In this document: positions 17,849 through 25,862 of the stretch, piece after piece | How positions within the stretch are numbered: position 1 is the stretch's first letter | How the letters are laid out: every line of letters starts with the position of its first letter | Source of the DNA: Mucilaginibacter pedocola | Lineage (GTDB): Bacteria; Bacteroidota; Bacteroidia; Sphingobacteriales; Sphingobacteriaceae | Direction: 5' to 3' | Assembly: GCF_002013915.1 (NCBI RefSeq) | Contig: NZ_MBTF01000005.1 | Location: forward strand, 1 to 64,000 | DNA: 64,000 bases | Position numbers and translations under genes: made by a program | The notes under the pieces: model-generated | The model's input: the letters and a program-made list of their open reading frames with translations, nothing else | The model's database searches: none | Told to the model about the DNA's origin: nothing

Positions 17849-17890
17849 AGACCGTAAACGGCTTTTTGTTCTAAAAGAATGTCATTTGTT

Positions 17891-18015
17891 TGAGTCTTTT
17901 AGTCCGAAAGTCCGTAGTCGGGAAGTCCGAAAGATAAAATGCGTAAAGCCAATTTGGATATGTCCGATTTGCAAAGTCCGTCTTCCGACTTTCGGACAGT
18001 GGACTTTCCGACTCG
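17891..18015. repeat. degenerate AGTCCGAAAG inverted repeat
   Basis: Intergenic stretch with many copies of the AGTCCGAAAGTCCG word. A left arm (about 17900-17934) and an oppositely oriented right arm (about 17983-18015) can fold back on each other. The same words recur at 58093-58130. No ORF of note; between convergent-facing repeats and tadA it may act as a terminator-like hairpin. Confidence 0.6.
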
Positions 18016-18019
18016 AAAC

Positions 18020-18487
18020 CTATCGCTTCGATTTAAAAAAATCCTTCACCAACTGCGAGCATTCGTTTTCGTGCACGCCGCCTTTTATTACCGTTTTGGG
18101 GTGGGTGATGGTTTGGTTAAGCCTGCCGAAACCGCGGCGGGCATCATAGGCACCAAAAACTATTCGCCCTATCTGGAACCAGTACGATGCACCGGCGCAC
18201 ATTACGCAGGGCTCCATGGTTACGTATAGCGTGCACTCGGGCAGGTATTTGCCGCCCATATAGTTGGCAGCAGCGGTGAGTGCCTGCATCTCGGCATGGG
18301 CCGATACATCGTTAAGCCGCTCGGTAAGGTTATGCCCTTTGCCAATAATTTGCCCCTTGCAAACCACTACGGCGCCAATGGGTATCTCATCTTCCTGCCG
18401 GGCCTGGCGGGCCTCTTTCAGGGCTTCGTTCATAAAAAACTCATCAGGCGATATGGCCGGCTCGTCGCCGAAGGTGTAGTACTTCAT
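18020..18487 (-). CDS. tadA: tRNA-specific adenosine deaminase
   Basis: Zinc deaminase that turns adenosine 34 of tRNA-Arg(ACG) into inosine. The 155-aa protein shows HAEMQAL (H64, E66) and MEPCVMCAGA (C94, C97), the zinc and proton-shuttle residues, with the TadA-type GHN loop (KGHNLTERL) before them. The C-terminal ECSQLVKDFFKSKR is normal for TadA. Its ATG overlaps the stop of the upstream SdpI-like gene by one base (TAATG), so the two are translationally coupled. A guanine-deaminase-like role is less likely given the ARRGFG and VIKGGV segments. Confidence 0.93.
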   Translation of the reverse strand: MKYYTFGDEPAISPDEFFMNEALKEARQARQEDEIPIGAVVVCKGQIIGKGHNLTERLNDVSAHAEMQALTAAANYMGGKYLPECTLYVTMEPCVMCAGASYWFQIGRIVFGAYDARRGFGRLNQTITHPKTVIKGGVHENECSQLVKDFFKSKR

Positions 18488-18861
18488 TAGTTTTTGTTAG
18501 AAGGTAAATTCTTCAGGTGCCGCTCGGTAAGCCTGAAAAGGTTAACAGTAATAAAGCCCGCTCCGAAAAGCATCAGCCCTACTTTGGTAAGTACAAAGGC
18601 ATTTTCCTCCATGTGGAATTGCATCAGCAGCACCGTTAGGGCAAAGCCGCCGAGCAACATTACCCAGGCGTATTTTATCATCAGCGCGGTAGAGTAGCGG
18701 TTGCCCTCGTCCCAGGTTTGCTGGTTCTTCATCGAACTATCGGTGCGGTAGCCGTAAAGCGCATTTATCTTTTTGGGCGGATAAAGCTTCTGAATATAGC
18801 CGGCTATCAAAAAAATGATAGCTAAAAGCTGTGGCCCAATTATCCAGTTCACAAAAAACAT
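18487..18861 (-). CDS. SdpI family membrane protein
   Basis: 124-aa membrane protein with the SdpI signature YGYRTDSSMKNQQTWDEGNRY near 36-56 and hydrophobic segments at about 5-22, 64-80 and 92-108. SdpI of Bacillus gives immunity to the SDP toxin; many bacteria have homologues with no toxin nearby, and none is seen here. It overlaps tadA by one base and starts 1 bp after the csaA stop, so csaA-sdpI-tadA form one tight operon. Confidence 0.85.
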   Translation of the reverse strand: MFFVNWIIGPQLLAIIFLIAGYIQKLYPPKKINALYGYRTDSSMKNQQTWDEGNRYSTALMIKYAWVMLLGGFALTVLLMQFHMEENAFVLTKVGLMLFGAGFITVNLFRLTERHLKNLPSNKN

Positions 18862-18862
18862 G

Positions 18863-19198
18863 TTATATCAGTTTACTGCCGTTGGGCACAGGTTTATCAA
18901 TAGCTGCTAATACAATGTCGCCGTTCTCATCGGCAAAGCCGGTAACCAAAAACTCCGACATAAAGTTGGCTATCTGTTTTTTGGGGAAGTTCACCACACC
19001 CATTATCTGCCTACCGAGAAGTTCTTCTTTGGTGTAATGTTTGGTTATCTGCGCGCTGCTTTGTTTAATGCCCAGAGGACCGAAATCGACCTTTAGTTTA
19101 TATGCCGGTTTCCGCGCCTCGGGGAAATCAGATACCTCGAGGATAGTGCCCGCGCGTAGCTCTACTTTTTCAAAATCGTGCCAGGTGATGGTTTCCAT
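18863..19198 (-). CDS. csaA: tRNA-binding protein CsaA-like
   Basis: 111-aa single-domain protein of the EMAP-II/Myf tRNA-binding fold, proposed as a secretion-linked chaperone or RNA-binding factor. I chose the ATG at 19198 ([19 protein letters not shown]); an upstream in-frame extension has no coding character. [27 protein letters not shown] and SEFLVTGF are family landmarks. A promoter-like TATATTTG ends 8 bases upstream, implying a very short leader. It is first in the csaA-sdpI-tadA operon. Confidence 0.92.
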   Translation of the reverse strand: METITWHDFEKVELRAGTILEVSDFPEARKPAYKLKVDFGPLGIKQSSAQITKHYTKEELLGRQIMGVVNFPKKQIANFMSEFLVTGFADENGDIVLAAIDKPVPNGSKLI

Positions 19199-19205
19199 AG
19201 TGCTG

Positions 19206-19213
19206 CAAATATA
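19206..19213 (-). promoter_or_regulatory. -7-type promoter element of csaA
   Basis: Reads TATATTTG on the minus strand. Initiation about 5 bases on would leave a leader of roughly 3 bases before the csaA ATG at 19198. Confidence 0.4.
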
Positions 19214-19227
19214 ATGAAGGCGAATGT

Positions 19228-19360
19228 GAGTGAACACGAATTGCACCTAATTAAGCGAATTTCACGAATTGAGTGAACACGAATGGCACTAATTGAATCG
19301 AATTTCACGAATTTGAATGAACACTAATGGTACGAGTTGAATCGAATTGCACGAATTTTT
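19228..19360. repeat. three tandem ~44-bp units of the GTGAACACGAAT family
   Basis: Three degenerate direct repeats start at 19228, 19271 and 19315, each reading roughly GAGTGAACACGAAT then GAATCGAATTTCACGAATT. The spacing of 43-44 bp is regular. The same words occur at 23813-23935 and 33482-33620. No coding potential seen. From 19361 to 19458 there is a short GGCTTG/CAAGCC hairpin and nothing else I can name. Confidence 0.65.
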
Positions 19361-19458
19361 TAAAAAATGAAGCTATGGCTGCCGCAAGCCTCCCGGCTTG
19401 TGGCCCGCGTGCAGGGTAGCCACAATGCAACCAACCTCCAGCCTCTGCTCTCTAACCT

Positions 19459-21285
19459 CTAATTCACAATTTTCCCAGACAGATCCACTTTCCTCGAAAA
19501 AGGGTTGAGGTACTTATTAGCCAGCACCACAAACTCGCGGCGGGTTACGGGGCGGCGGGTATCAAAGGCTACGGTGAAGTTGTACTTGGTTTTCCAATTG
19601 GCGCGCATGATGCGTTCAAGGGTTTCCGGGTCGGTGAGCGACATTTCGCTGATGTAGGATAGCAGGTTGCCTACCGTAAAACTTTCGCCGGGCTGCGTTT
19701 TGTTGAACCACAGAAACGAACGGGCAAAGGTTTCGTTGAGATACGGTTTTACCTCGGCGGTGTACACTGTAGTATCGGGCTTGAACAGCATCTGCGCCGT
19801 ATTGCCCGTTACCGAGCGGAAGCCGTTGAGCATACCTGTTGCGCCAACTTGCTGCACGGCGCGGTACGCCGGGTCGGATTTTGGGATATCGTTGAAGGGC
19901 ATTATGGAGCCGCCATATATCAGTATCTCATCCTGTATATGGCGCACATCAAGCTCCTTGGTAGTTTTGCCGTAAAATGCGCACCATGCCGCCGAAGCCC
20001 CAACGCCCTGTCCTAATGCCATCTGCACGGCAGGGTCAGTAATGCTGCCGTTCACCAGGTGGGTAACCGACATCGCCTTCTCCGTCACGAATAAATTAAC
20101 AGCATCCTTCACCACAATAACGCCCATCGGCACCGAGTAGGGCGGGAAAGGCGGATACTTTATTTTTGGCGCGCCGGGTATAATGTAATGCTGCCCGGGT
20201 ATAGCATCGCCAATACCTATAGAGGTACGGTACAGCCGCGAACCGCGGGTGTAAGGCGTATAAACATCATCTAATACCATGCGCACCTCGCCATAAGCGC
20301 GTTTGTTCTCGCGGATGTAGGGGATGAGCGGCAATTTATCTTTGGTAGGGAAATCTTCGGCAAGCCCCAGGTTTTTATAACCCAGTTCGTTTTGCAGGTA
20401 GTAGATAAGCCCGAGGGTATGCAGGCGCGCCTTGCGGAAGGTTTCGGCGCGGTTTTCGGGCGAGAGGTCATCTGAGGTAACGGAGAACTGGTTAGCGCAA
20501 TCATTCCAGTTCACCATGTATTTATCGTTAATGAGCGCGCCCCGCTTCAGCATCGCTTTTATGTCTATCTTTTTGAGGCAGGCGTATTGGCTCGCCTCGT
20601 AATTGTCGGGGCGGGCAATGGTTTTGTCGGCCGTTCGGCCGTAATCTTTCAGTATAGCAATGTAGCTGATGTCCTGTATCTGGTTGGTTGGGTCGGCAGG
20701 TGCCTGCGCTTCACCGGTCTCCTTTTTGCTATCAAAACCGGTGTTGAATATAGCACCGGCCTTAGTGGCCACATCGGCATACTCAGTAGCATCAACAACG
20801 GATTTTGCTTTTATCACATCGGTTTTGCCATTAACAGTAATGCTCACTTCCCAGCCCGTGCCGTCTTTTTTAATGGCGGTGAAGGGGGTGTTTAGTCTAA
20901 CGGTAAGGTTTTTAACGGTATCGGTCAGTTTTTTTAAGATAGATGCGCCTATGGATGGCTCGAAGTTGAGCACGGCGTTAAAAGTAGTATCGTACCCCAG
21001 GCGTACTTTATAATAGTTCTTTACGCGCTCCCTAAACTCGCCGTAGAAACCGTTAGGCAGGTTGCGGTTGGCTTCTAAAATGCACATACCGCCCGAGGTC
21101 ATGGCGCCGCCCAACCAGGGTCCCTGCTCTATCAGCATGGTTTTTACATTGCTGCGAGCAGCTTGTATAGCTGCCGCTACGCCGCTGGCGCCACCGCCAA
21201 CTACCAGTACATCGGTTTTTATAGTATCAGCAAAGGATATGGTGGATACGAGTACAAGTAGCAGCGTTAAGAATTTTTTTATCAT
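19459..21285 (-). CDS. exported FAD-dependent oxidoreductase
   Basis: 608-aa protein with a signal peptide (MIKKFLTLLLVLVSTISFA, start ATG at 21285; an upstream TTG-type start is less likely). Directly after it comes a dinucleotide-binding fold, DVLVVGGGASGVAAAIQAAR, and QGPWLGGAMTSGG, which mark the FAD_oxidored family (PF12831). The mid part includes VVDATEYADVATKAGA. Relatives are often annotated as xanthan-lyase-associated or generic FAD oxidoreductases in polysaccharide contexts; no sugar genes lie beside it here. Substrate unknown, periplasmic location inferred. No obvious truncation. Confidence 0.88.
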   Translation of the reverse strand: MIKKFLTLLLVLVSTISFADTIKTDVLVVGGGASGVAAAIQAARSNVKTMLIEQGPWLGGAMTSGGMCILEANRNLPNGFYGEFRERVKNYYKVRLGYDTTFNAVLNFEPSIGASILKKLTDTVKNLTVRLNTPFTAIKKDGTGWEVSITVNGKTDVIKAKSVVDATEYADVATKAGAIFNTGFDSKKETGEAQAPADPTNQIQDISYIAILKDYGRTADKTIARPDNYEASQYACLKKIDIKAMLKRGALINDKYMVNWNDCANQFSVTSDDLSPENRAETFRKARLHTLGLIYYLQNELGYKNLGLAEDFPTKDKLPLIPYIRENKRAYGEVRMVLDDVYTPYTRGSRLYRTSIGIGDAIPGQHYIIPGAPKIKYPPFPPYSVPMGVIVVKDAVNLFVTEKAMSVTHLVNGSITDPAVQMALGQGVGASAAWCAFYGKTTKELDVRHIQDEILIYGGSIMPFNDIPKSDPAYRAVQQVGATGMLNGFRSVTGNTAQMLFKPDTTVYTAEVKPYLNETFARSFLWFNKTQPGESFTVGNLLSYISEMSLTDPETLERIMRANWKTKYNFTVAFDTRRPVTRREFVVLANKYLNPFSRKVDLSGKIVN

Positions 21286-21362
21286 CAGTTTACAAAACAA
21301 GTACAAAACGCTAATTTAGGGCAAATCCTTATTGATACACCAAATTTTTATTGCCCCATAAC

Positions 21363-21887
21363 ATGACAGACGAGCAGATGCGCTACCCCGTTGGGAAATT
21401 TGAAGCCCCGGTTTCTTACATCATCGAAGATAAACGTAAATGGATAAGCGAAATTCGCAACTTGCCCGGAAAAGTGCGAGCCGCTATTATGCCGCTTACC
21501 GATGCCCAACTGGATACCCCATACCGCACCGGCGGCTGGACGCTGAGGCAGGTTGTGCATCACCTGGCCGATAGCCACATGAATGCGCTAACGCGTTTCA
21601 AGCTTGCCCTTACTGAAAACAACCCGACGATAAAGCCCTACGAAGAAGCCGACTGGGCACTACTGCCCGATTACCGCCTACCGCTGGAGCCATCGTTGAA
21701 AATGCTGGAAGGCATCCACACCCACATGGTTACCCTGTTTGAAAGTTTCACCGAAGACCAATGGGAGAAAACCTTTGTTCACCCTGCCTCAGGCGATACT
21801 GTGCCATTGAAAAAAGGCTTAGCGACGTATGCGTGGCATGGAAGGCATCACCTGGCGCATTTGACGGAGACGATAAAGAAGTTTTAA
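21363..21887 (+). CDS. YfiT family bacillithiol transferase-like (DinB fold)
   Basis: 174-aa four-helix-bundle protein of the YfiT branch of DinB-like metalloenzymes, thought to be thiol transferases. The ATG at 21363 gives MTDEQMRYPVGKF; a TTG twelve bases earlier is less likely. Metal ligands fit H67 (RQVVHHLADSH), H162 and H166 (WHGRHHLAHLTE). YPVGKF near 8 and TPYRTGGWTLRQ near 52 are family marks. It stands alone between a divergent FAD oxidoreductase and a toxin-antitoxin pair. The thiol cofactor in this organism is not shown by the sequence. Confidence 0.9.
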   Translation: MTDEQMRYPVGKFEAPVSYIIEDKRKWISEIRNLPGKVRAAIMPLTDAQLDTPYRTGGWTLRQVVHHLADSHMNALTRFKLALTENNPTIKPYEEADWALLPDYRLPLEPSLKMLEGIHTHMVTLFESFTEDQWEKTFVHPASGDTVPLKKGLATYAWHGRHHLAHLTETIKKF

Positions 21888-21922
21888 AATGAATTGATGG
21901 TAGGAAAATATTAAATTTGTTT

Positions 21923-22123
21923 ATGGAAACATTCATTGTATATCCGGAGAGCAAAGAACAATCTGCTGCTGTTAAGGCATTTTTGAAAGCTCTTAAAATC
22001 AACTTCGAGAAAGAAGAAAAGAGTCCGTACAATCAAGAATTTGTTGACAAAATTAAACGTGGTGAGCAGGCAGCGAAGGAAGGTAAAGGCGTTAAAGTAG
22101 ACGTCGATAACCTATGGAAATAG
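21923..22123 (+). CDS. antitoxin (DUF2683-like) of type II TA pair
   Basis: 66-aa acidic/basic mixed protein starting METFIVYPESKEQSAAVKAF, a start typical of small Bacteroidota antitoxins that precede YoeB-like toxins. The middle forms a predicted helix (VKAFLKALKINFEKEE), and the C-terminal part is charged, likely the toxin-wrapping tail. The ATG at 21923 is preferred over a TTG at 21917. Its last 10 bases overlap the toxin gene, the usual coupling that keeps antitoxin in excess. Autoregulation is expected, but no operator could be read. Confidence 0.85.
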   Translation: METFIVYPESKEQSAAVKAFLKALKINFEKEEKSPYNQEFVDKIKRGEQAAKEGKGVKVDVDNLWK

Positions 22124-22371
22124 AGCTGTTTGCTGATGCTATCGAAGATTTGAAGTACTGGAAGAAGTCTGGTAATCAAATCGTGCAAAAAAAGATTCAA
22201 CAATTGTTTGTAGACGTACAAGCGCATCCTTTCGAAGGAATAGGAAAACCGGAAGCATTGAAATATAACTTGTCCGGAAAATGGTCGAGACGAATAACAT
22301 CCGAGCATAGGATGGTTTATGAAGTTGTGGATGAGACCATACGCATCTATTCTCTTAGGGGACATTATTAA
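22114..22371 (+). CDS. Txe/YoeB family toxin (mRNA endonuclease)
   Basis: 85-aa RelE-superfamily toxin that cuts mRNA in the ribosome. Landmarks are FADAIEDLKYWKKS near 6-19, the KIQQLFVDVQAHPFEGIGKPE block, LSGKWSRRITSEHRMVYEV near 53-71 and the C-terminal IYSLRGHY, where YoeB proteins have ...SCRYHY-like catalytic ends. The catalytic Glu, Arg (RRI, HRM) and His (GHY) are present, so it should be active. It overlaps the antitoxin gene by 10 bp and is followed at once by a 30-bp perfect palindrome that can end transcription. Confidence 0.93.
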   Translation: MEIELFADAIEDLKYWKKSGNQIVQKKIQQLFVDVQAHPFEGIGKPEALKYNLSGKWSRRITSEHRMVYEVVDETIRIYSLRGHY

Positions 22372-22372
22372 T

Positions 22373-22402
22373 AAATCAGGCGGGTAATTACCCGCCTGAT
22401 TT
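22373..22402. terminator. 30-bp perfect palindrome, bidirectional terminator
   Basis: AAATCAGGCGGGTAA followed directly by its exact reverse complement TTACCCGCCTGATTT. It lies between the stops of the convergent toxin gene (22371) and the metal-cluster barrel gene (22406), with A and T flanks, so it can serve both strands. In RNA a small loop would form at the centre. Confidence 0.85.
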
Positions 22403-22405
22403 GTT

Positions 22406-23800
22406 TTACATACTCATTTTCTTGCCGCCCATCTTCATCAACGCCGGCGTAACCCTCAAATAAACCTGGAAACCTATTGGCGTATTACCATACAAAGGCT
22501 GCAATGCTGATGGCGAAAAGTTGGCTGTTGCCTGCAAGCCGGCGGTTAGGTTGGTTTGCTTGTAAGTAGCAAAAATATGGTTGTAACCCAGCGTTAGCGC
22601 GTTGATATTAAAGCGCGGGTGGTTGGGGAATAGCGCATGCAGGTCAAGTTCATCGGCATCTTTTTGCACATACTCATACCTGCCGTAAACAGCATTTTTG
22701 TTGAACTGGTAGGCATGCTCTAACAATACCGCAGGTTCGTTATGCCCGCCAATGTGGTGGTTTTGCCCGAATACCAGTGTGGTGGCTACATAGCTGTTAT
22801 CGTTCAGCATTTTGGTGTGGATGGCTGATGCAGTAAAACGGTTCACGTTATCCTGCGGTTCGGCTTCTTCGGGGCTTTTAAGCCATCCGTTAGATACCTG
22901 CAGCGCCCACTCTTTTGATGGGTTTACCGACAGGCGCACCGAGTACGAATCGAACTTGGCTTTATCGAACCCATAGCGGAACTCATCCGGTTCGCGCCCG
23001 GTAAATACCGAACCTTCCAGCTTTACATTTTTGTAACGGAAGCCCAGCGTTGCGGTACCAAAGGTGATGTGCGTAGCATCGGCATAATGGTGGCTCAGCG
23101 GCGCATCAGGGTTGTTCATGGCAGAAAGGCGGTGCATAAATACCGGCGGACCTAATGCCGGTTCGCCGGGGTAACCTACCGATAGGGATATATCGGTGTT
23201 CTTAGCTACGCGTTGGGTGTAGGCTACGCTTAGTTCGGCAAACAGGTCGTGCGGGTGTTGGCGGTCAACCAGTTTATTGCCTTTGTACGACTCGCCGGTT
23301 TGATACAGCAGCGGGTATCCGCCTGCGCCCACGGTAAATGGGTCGAACGAGAACATGGTATTAATGGCGAACAAGCCGTTTTTACCCACCTTGCGTTGTG
23401 CCATATACATCAGCCAGTTAGGTGCATCAACCTTGTTGCCGCCGCGGCTGCCTTTGTTAAAAATATCCTGATTGTTATAGCGTAAGAAAACGCTGCCATG
23501 CACCATGTGCATCCACTTTTTGCCGTGTATCATGTACATATACATCGGCGTTTCATCGGGCACCCACGATGTTCCCGAACCGTCGCGGTTCATGGGCAGG
23601 TCGAGCGAGAACTGGCTGGTCATCATCCCCATTTTGTGGGTGGTATCGTGCTGCATATTGCGCATCATGGCGGCATGGTCGTGCTGCATGGGTTTCTTGG
23701 CAGCGGTATCGTGTTGCATATGCTGCATGTGGTTCATATCCTGCGCGCCTGCCGTTATCACGAACAGCGAGAGGGCTATAAATAAAATGTATTTTTTCAT
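22406..23800 (-). CDS. Met/His-rich outer-membrane protein of a metal cluster
   Basis: 464-aa protein with a signal peptide (MKKYILFIALSLFVITAGAQ) and then a Met/His-rich segment to about residue 62 (repeats of the kind MNHMQHMQHD, KPMQHDH, NMQHDTTHKMGMM). Such segments bind copper in other proteins. The rest alternates in beta-strand fashion (LSVGYPGEP, GYNHIFATYKQ, QVYLRVTP), suggesting a beta-barrel, and ends in a Met-rich tail (MKMGGKKMSM). It is the last of four same-strand genes with an HMA-domain and an HYC_CC_PP protein. A copper-handling outer-membrane role is likely but inferred. Confidence 0.75.
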   Translation of the reverse strand: MKKYILFIALSLFVITAGAQDMNHMQHMQHDTAAKKPMQHDHAAMMRNMQHDTTHKMGMMTSQFSLDLPMNRDGSGTSWVPDETPMYMYMIHGKKWMHMVHGSVFLRYNNQDIFNKGSRGGNKVDAPNWLMYMAQRKVGKNGLFAINTMFSFDPFTVGAGGYPLLYQTGESYKGNKLVDRQHPHDLFAELSVAYTQRVAKNTDISLSVGYPGEPALGPPVFMHRLSAMNNPDAPLSHHYADATHITFGTATLGFRYKNVKLEGSVFTGREPDEFRYGFDKAKFDSYSVRLSVNPSKEWALQVSNGWLKSPEEAEPQDNVNRFTASAIHTKMLNDNSYVATTLVFGQNHHIGGHNEPAVLLEHAYQFNKNAVYGRYEYVQKDADELDLHALFPNHPRFNINALTLGYNHIFATYKQTNLTAGLQATANFSPSALQPLYGNTPIGFQVYLRVTPALMKMGGKKMSM

Positions 23801-23812
23801 TTGAGGATGTTT

Positions 23813-23990
23813 ATTGAGTGAACACTAATTTTTCGAATTGAGTCGAATTTCACTAATCGGAATGAATAAGTTTAGCAGCGAATTTTAACGACTTTCATTT
23901 GTAAAATTCGCCTCCTTCGTGAAATTCGTGTTAACTCAAATCTTTGTGCTCTTTGTGTTTTTACTTTGTGTTCTTTGTGGTAGAAAAGCC
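23813..23990. repeat. GTGAACAC/GAATTTCAC repeat stretch
   Basis: Spacer between the two barrel genes of the metal cluster. It holds copies of GAGTGAACACTAAT and GAATTTCACTAAT, an oppositely oriented CTTCGTGAAATTCGTGTTAACTC, and a CTTTGTG-type run (23941-23985). It is the same family as at 19.2 and 33.5 kb. No ORF. Confidence 0.6.
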
Positions 23991-23994
23991 CTCG

Positions 23995-24792
23995 CTATAG
24001 ATTAAAGAAATTATACTCGAACCGCACCAGATACATGTTCTTGCTAAAGCGGTCCATAGAATTGTATAGAGGTGCGCGGTACGAAAAGTCTAACCTGCAA
24101 ACGCTGTTGAAGATGAACTGAACAGCAGGTGCCACATCCAAATAGCTTTGCGCATAGCCGGGGTTGCTTTTACCCAGCAATTCGGCATATACGTTCATGT
24201 TCACCTGCTTGTAACTGGTATAGCGTTTCGGGAATAATAAATACCCTGCCGATAGGCTGTACGCCACCGCGTTCTTCGCGCCCATTATAGGCATAGCATT
24301 GCCGCTGTTATCGAACCCGCGTAAGTAACTTGCCGAGCCCGATATCGCCAGTTTATGAATGAGTTTGGTGAATATCACCCCACCCTGTACGCCGCTGTTA
24401 TCGCCCTCTAAAGCAATTTCCTGCGTGTTGAATGGGTTGCGGCTGATGGCTGCCTTCCCGAAGAACGCCCCGCGAAAATGAGACTGCACGCTATCTACCG
24501 AATAAAAACGGTACTTAGCATACACACTGCCGCCTTCCAGCCGCTGCGAGGTTTGGTAAAAGTTGGACAGGTAGCCCGAGGCATGCACCATTAGCTTGCC
24601 GCTGGCACCGTACATCAGTTCCAGCGTGGTACGGTTCTTAAATTCGGGTGTGGTGAAGAACTGGTTCTCTACCCGAACGCCAAGCGAGTGCGCTGCCATG
24701 TTGCTGGCGGGTTCGGTATTTACATACAACTCTTGCGCACGCACAACACATGCGCATGCCACAAGGCAAATTGCCAATACAATAGCTTTCAT
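23995..24792 (-). CDS. predicted outer-membrane beta-barrel protein of metal cluster
   Basis: 265-aa exported protein (signal peptide MKAIVLAICLVACACVVRAQ). The body shows alternating strand patterns, paired aromatic girdles and an aromatic C-terminus (LVRFEYNFFNL), typical of a beta-barrel. I do not recognise a named family. It lies 28 bp downstream of the HMA-domain gene and 194 bp (repeat-filled) upstream of the Met/His-rich barrel gene. Context suggests metal tolerance or export; no metal-binding motif is visible in this protein itself. Confidence 0.65.
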   Translation of the reverse strand: MKAIVLAICLVACACVVRAQELYVNTEPASNMAAHSLGVRVENQFFTTPEFKNRTTLELMYGASGKLMVHASGYLSNFYQTSQRLEGGSVYAKYRFYSVDSVQSHFRGAFFGKAAISRNPFNTQEIALEGDNSGVQGGVIFTKLIHKLAISGSASYLRGFDNSGNAMPIMGAKNAVAYSLSAGYLLFPKRYTSYKQVNMNVYAELLGKSNPGYAQSYLDVAPAVQFIFNSVCRLDFSYRAPLYNSMDRFSKNMYLVRFEYNFFNL

Positions 24793-24820
24793 AAAAAATG
24801 CTGCTTTTAATGAAGCTCTG

Positions 24821-25318
24821 TTAAATAGCTAAATGGTAAGTTTTGCCCGATGCAGCGGGTGCTTCCGGGTTTTTGCCCAGGTACTTTTTAGATACCGAGT
24901 TTGGCGCAAAGCCTTTATCTACAATGGTGAGTACCACTTCGCCGTTCAGCGGTTTATCGGCATTAAGTACTTTATAGGTGTCGCCGCCTACGGTGAAAGC
25001 ATTTTCGGCCACGGTGGTGTTGGCGAAGTTGTAGGTGGTTTTAAAGTAATTCACAAAAAAGCCTGCGCTTTTTATCTTCTTGGTTATCTGCTCAAAATCT
25101 ACCGGAACGCCTTCTTTAAAGGTGATGTTGTAGATGTTGCGCATCAGGTCGGGCTTTATTTCGCTCACAAAGGGTAGCGCTTTAATAGCCTTCTCGGTAG
25201 AGTTGGCGCACAGCGAGCAGGTTAAACCGGCAACTTGCAGTTCGGCTTTGGTGAATTGTGCTTTGGCAACGGTGATGGTTGCTATAAAGAGGATGATATA
25301 TACTTTTAAGGTTTTCAT
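24821..25318 (-). CDS. exported heavy-metal-associated (HMA) domain protein
   Basis: 165-aa exported protein with a signal peptide (about 1-20) followed by an HMA fold: LQVAGLTCSLCANSTEKAI, with the metal-binding Cys pair C34 and C37, and a second half KKIKSAGFFVNYFKTTYN that completes the ferredoxin-like fold near residue 95. The C-terminal 60 residues form a small unassigned domain (TFKVGG-like, YKVLNADKPLNG). It probably binds copper(I) in the periplasm and passes it on. It lies 64 bp downstream of the HYC_CC_PP gene in the same direction. Confidence 0.85.
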   Translation of the reverse strand: MKTLKVYIILFIATITVAKAQFTKAELQVAGLTCSLCANSTEKAIKALPFVSEIKPDLMRNIYNITFKEGVPVDFEQITKKIKSAGFFVNYFKTTYNFANTTVAENAFTVGGDTYKVLNADKPLNGEVVLTIVDKGFAPNSVSKKYLGKNPEAPAASGKTYHLAI

Positions 25319-25382
25319 TGTTTTCTGTTTTAAATTGAACTTTGGGATTGAATTGACTAATTACGATAAGGTAATTAGCGGC

Positions 25383-25775
25383 TCAAATCCTAAAGGTGCA
25401 ATTCTTCAGGAAAACAGAAATGGCATTTGCCGGCGGCTCGTCGGGTGGCCCACGGTCGAAAAGTTTTTCTAAAACCGATTGCTGCGACGAGAACAGGAAG
25501 TCTGCCCAGGCGAACTTTGGCAGCTCGAAAGCAAAAAGGCGCGACAAGAATGAGGTGGATTCCTTTTGATGGTCGTCCTTTACTTTTACGTCCAACCGGC
25601 TATCCTTACAGCAATGCATTTTGCTTTTTGCCATGGGCTGTGCGCAGGCTTCGGCAGGTGCATTTATTTTAACATCGGCAACGTAATTGCCGCAATAATG
25701 CAGGTTAAGCGCAAAGCCTGCCACCGTAACTATGTACAGTAGAGCCAATACCAATGCTGCCTGCCTTTTTATCAT
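25383..25775 (-). CDS. HYC_CC_PP family protein
   Basis: 130-aa protein with an N-terminal hydrophobic segment (ALVLALLYIVTVAGFALN) and the pattern that names the family: HYC at 26-28, a further Cys at 44, HCC at 54-56 and a PP near the C-terminus (RGPPDEPPANA). Such proteins occur next to copper genes in Bacteroidota, and the Cys/His set suggests metal binding outside the cytoplasm. It heads the four-gene cluster. Its promoter (TTG, 19 bp, TACTTTTG) is so close that the message is predicted to begin at the start codon. Confidence 0.85.
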   Translation of the reverse strand: MIKRQAALVLALLYIVTVAGFALNLHYCGNYVADVKINAPAEACAQPMAKSKMHCCKDSRLDVKVKDDHQKESTSFLSRLFAFELPKFAWADFLFSSQQSVLEKLFDRGPPDEPPANAISVFLKNCTFRI

Positions 25776-25779
25776 AATA

Positions 25780-25809
25780 CAAAAGTACGATTTAACAACG
25801 TTGGCGCAA
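25780..25809 (-). promoter_or_regulatory. promoter of the metal cluster (TTG-N19-TACTTTTG)
   Basis: On the minus strand TTG (25809-25807) is followed by exactly 19 bases and then TACTTTTG (25787-25780), a full match to the Bacteroidota -33/-7 arrangement. The predicted start of transcription falls on or next to the HYC gene ATG at 25775, so the mRNA should be leaderless. Confidence 0.65.
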
Positions 25810-25862
25810 CTATAAAATTTTGTGATAAATTGTTGAAATTTCCTGAATTATTCTTTTTCTTT

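Noticed and set aside
19228..19360. CRISPR-like reading of the three ~44-bp tandem units
   Set aside because: Units are degenerate throughout, with no repeat/spacer alternation.
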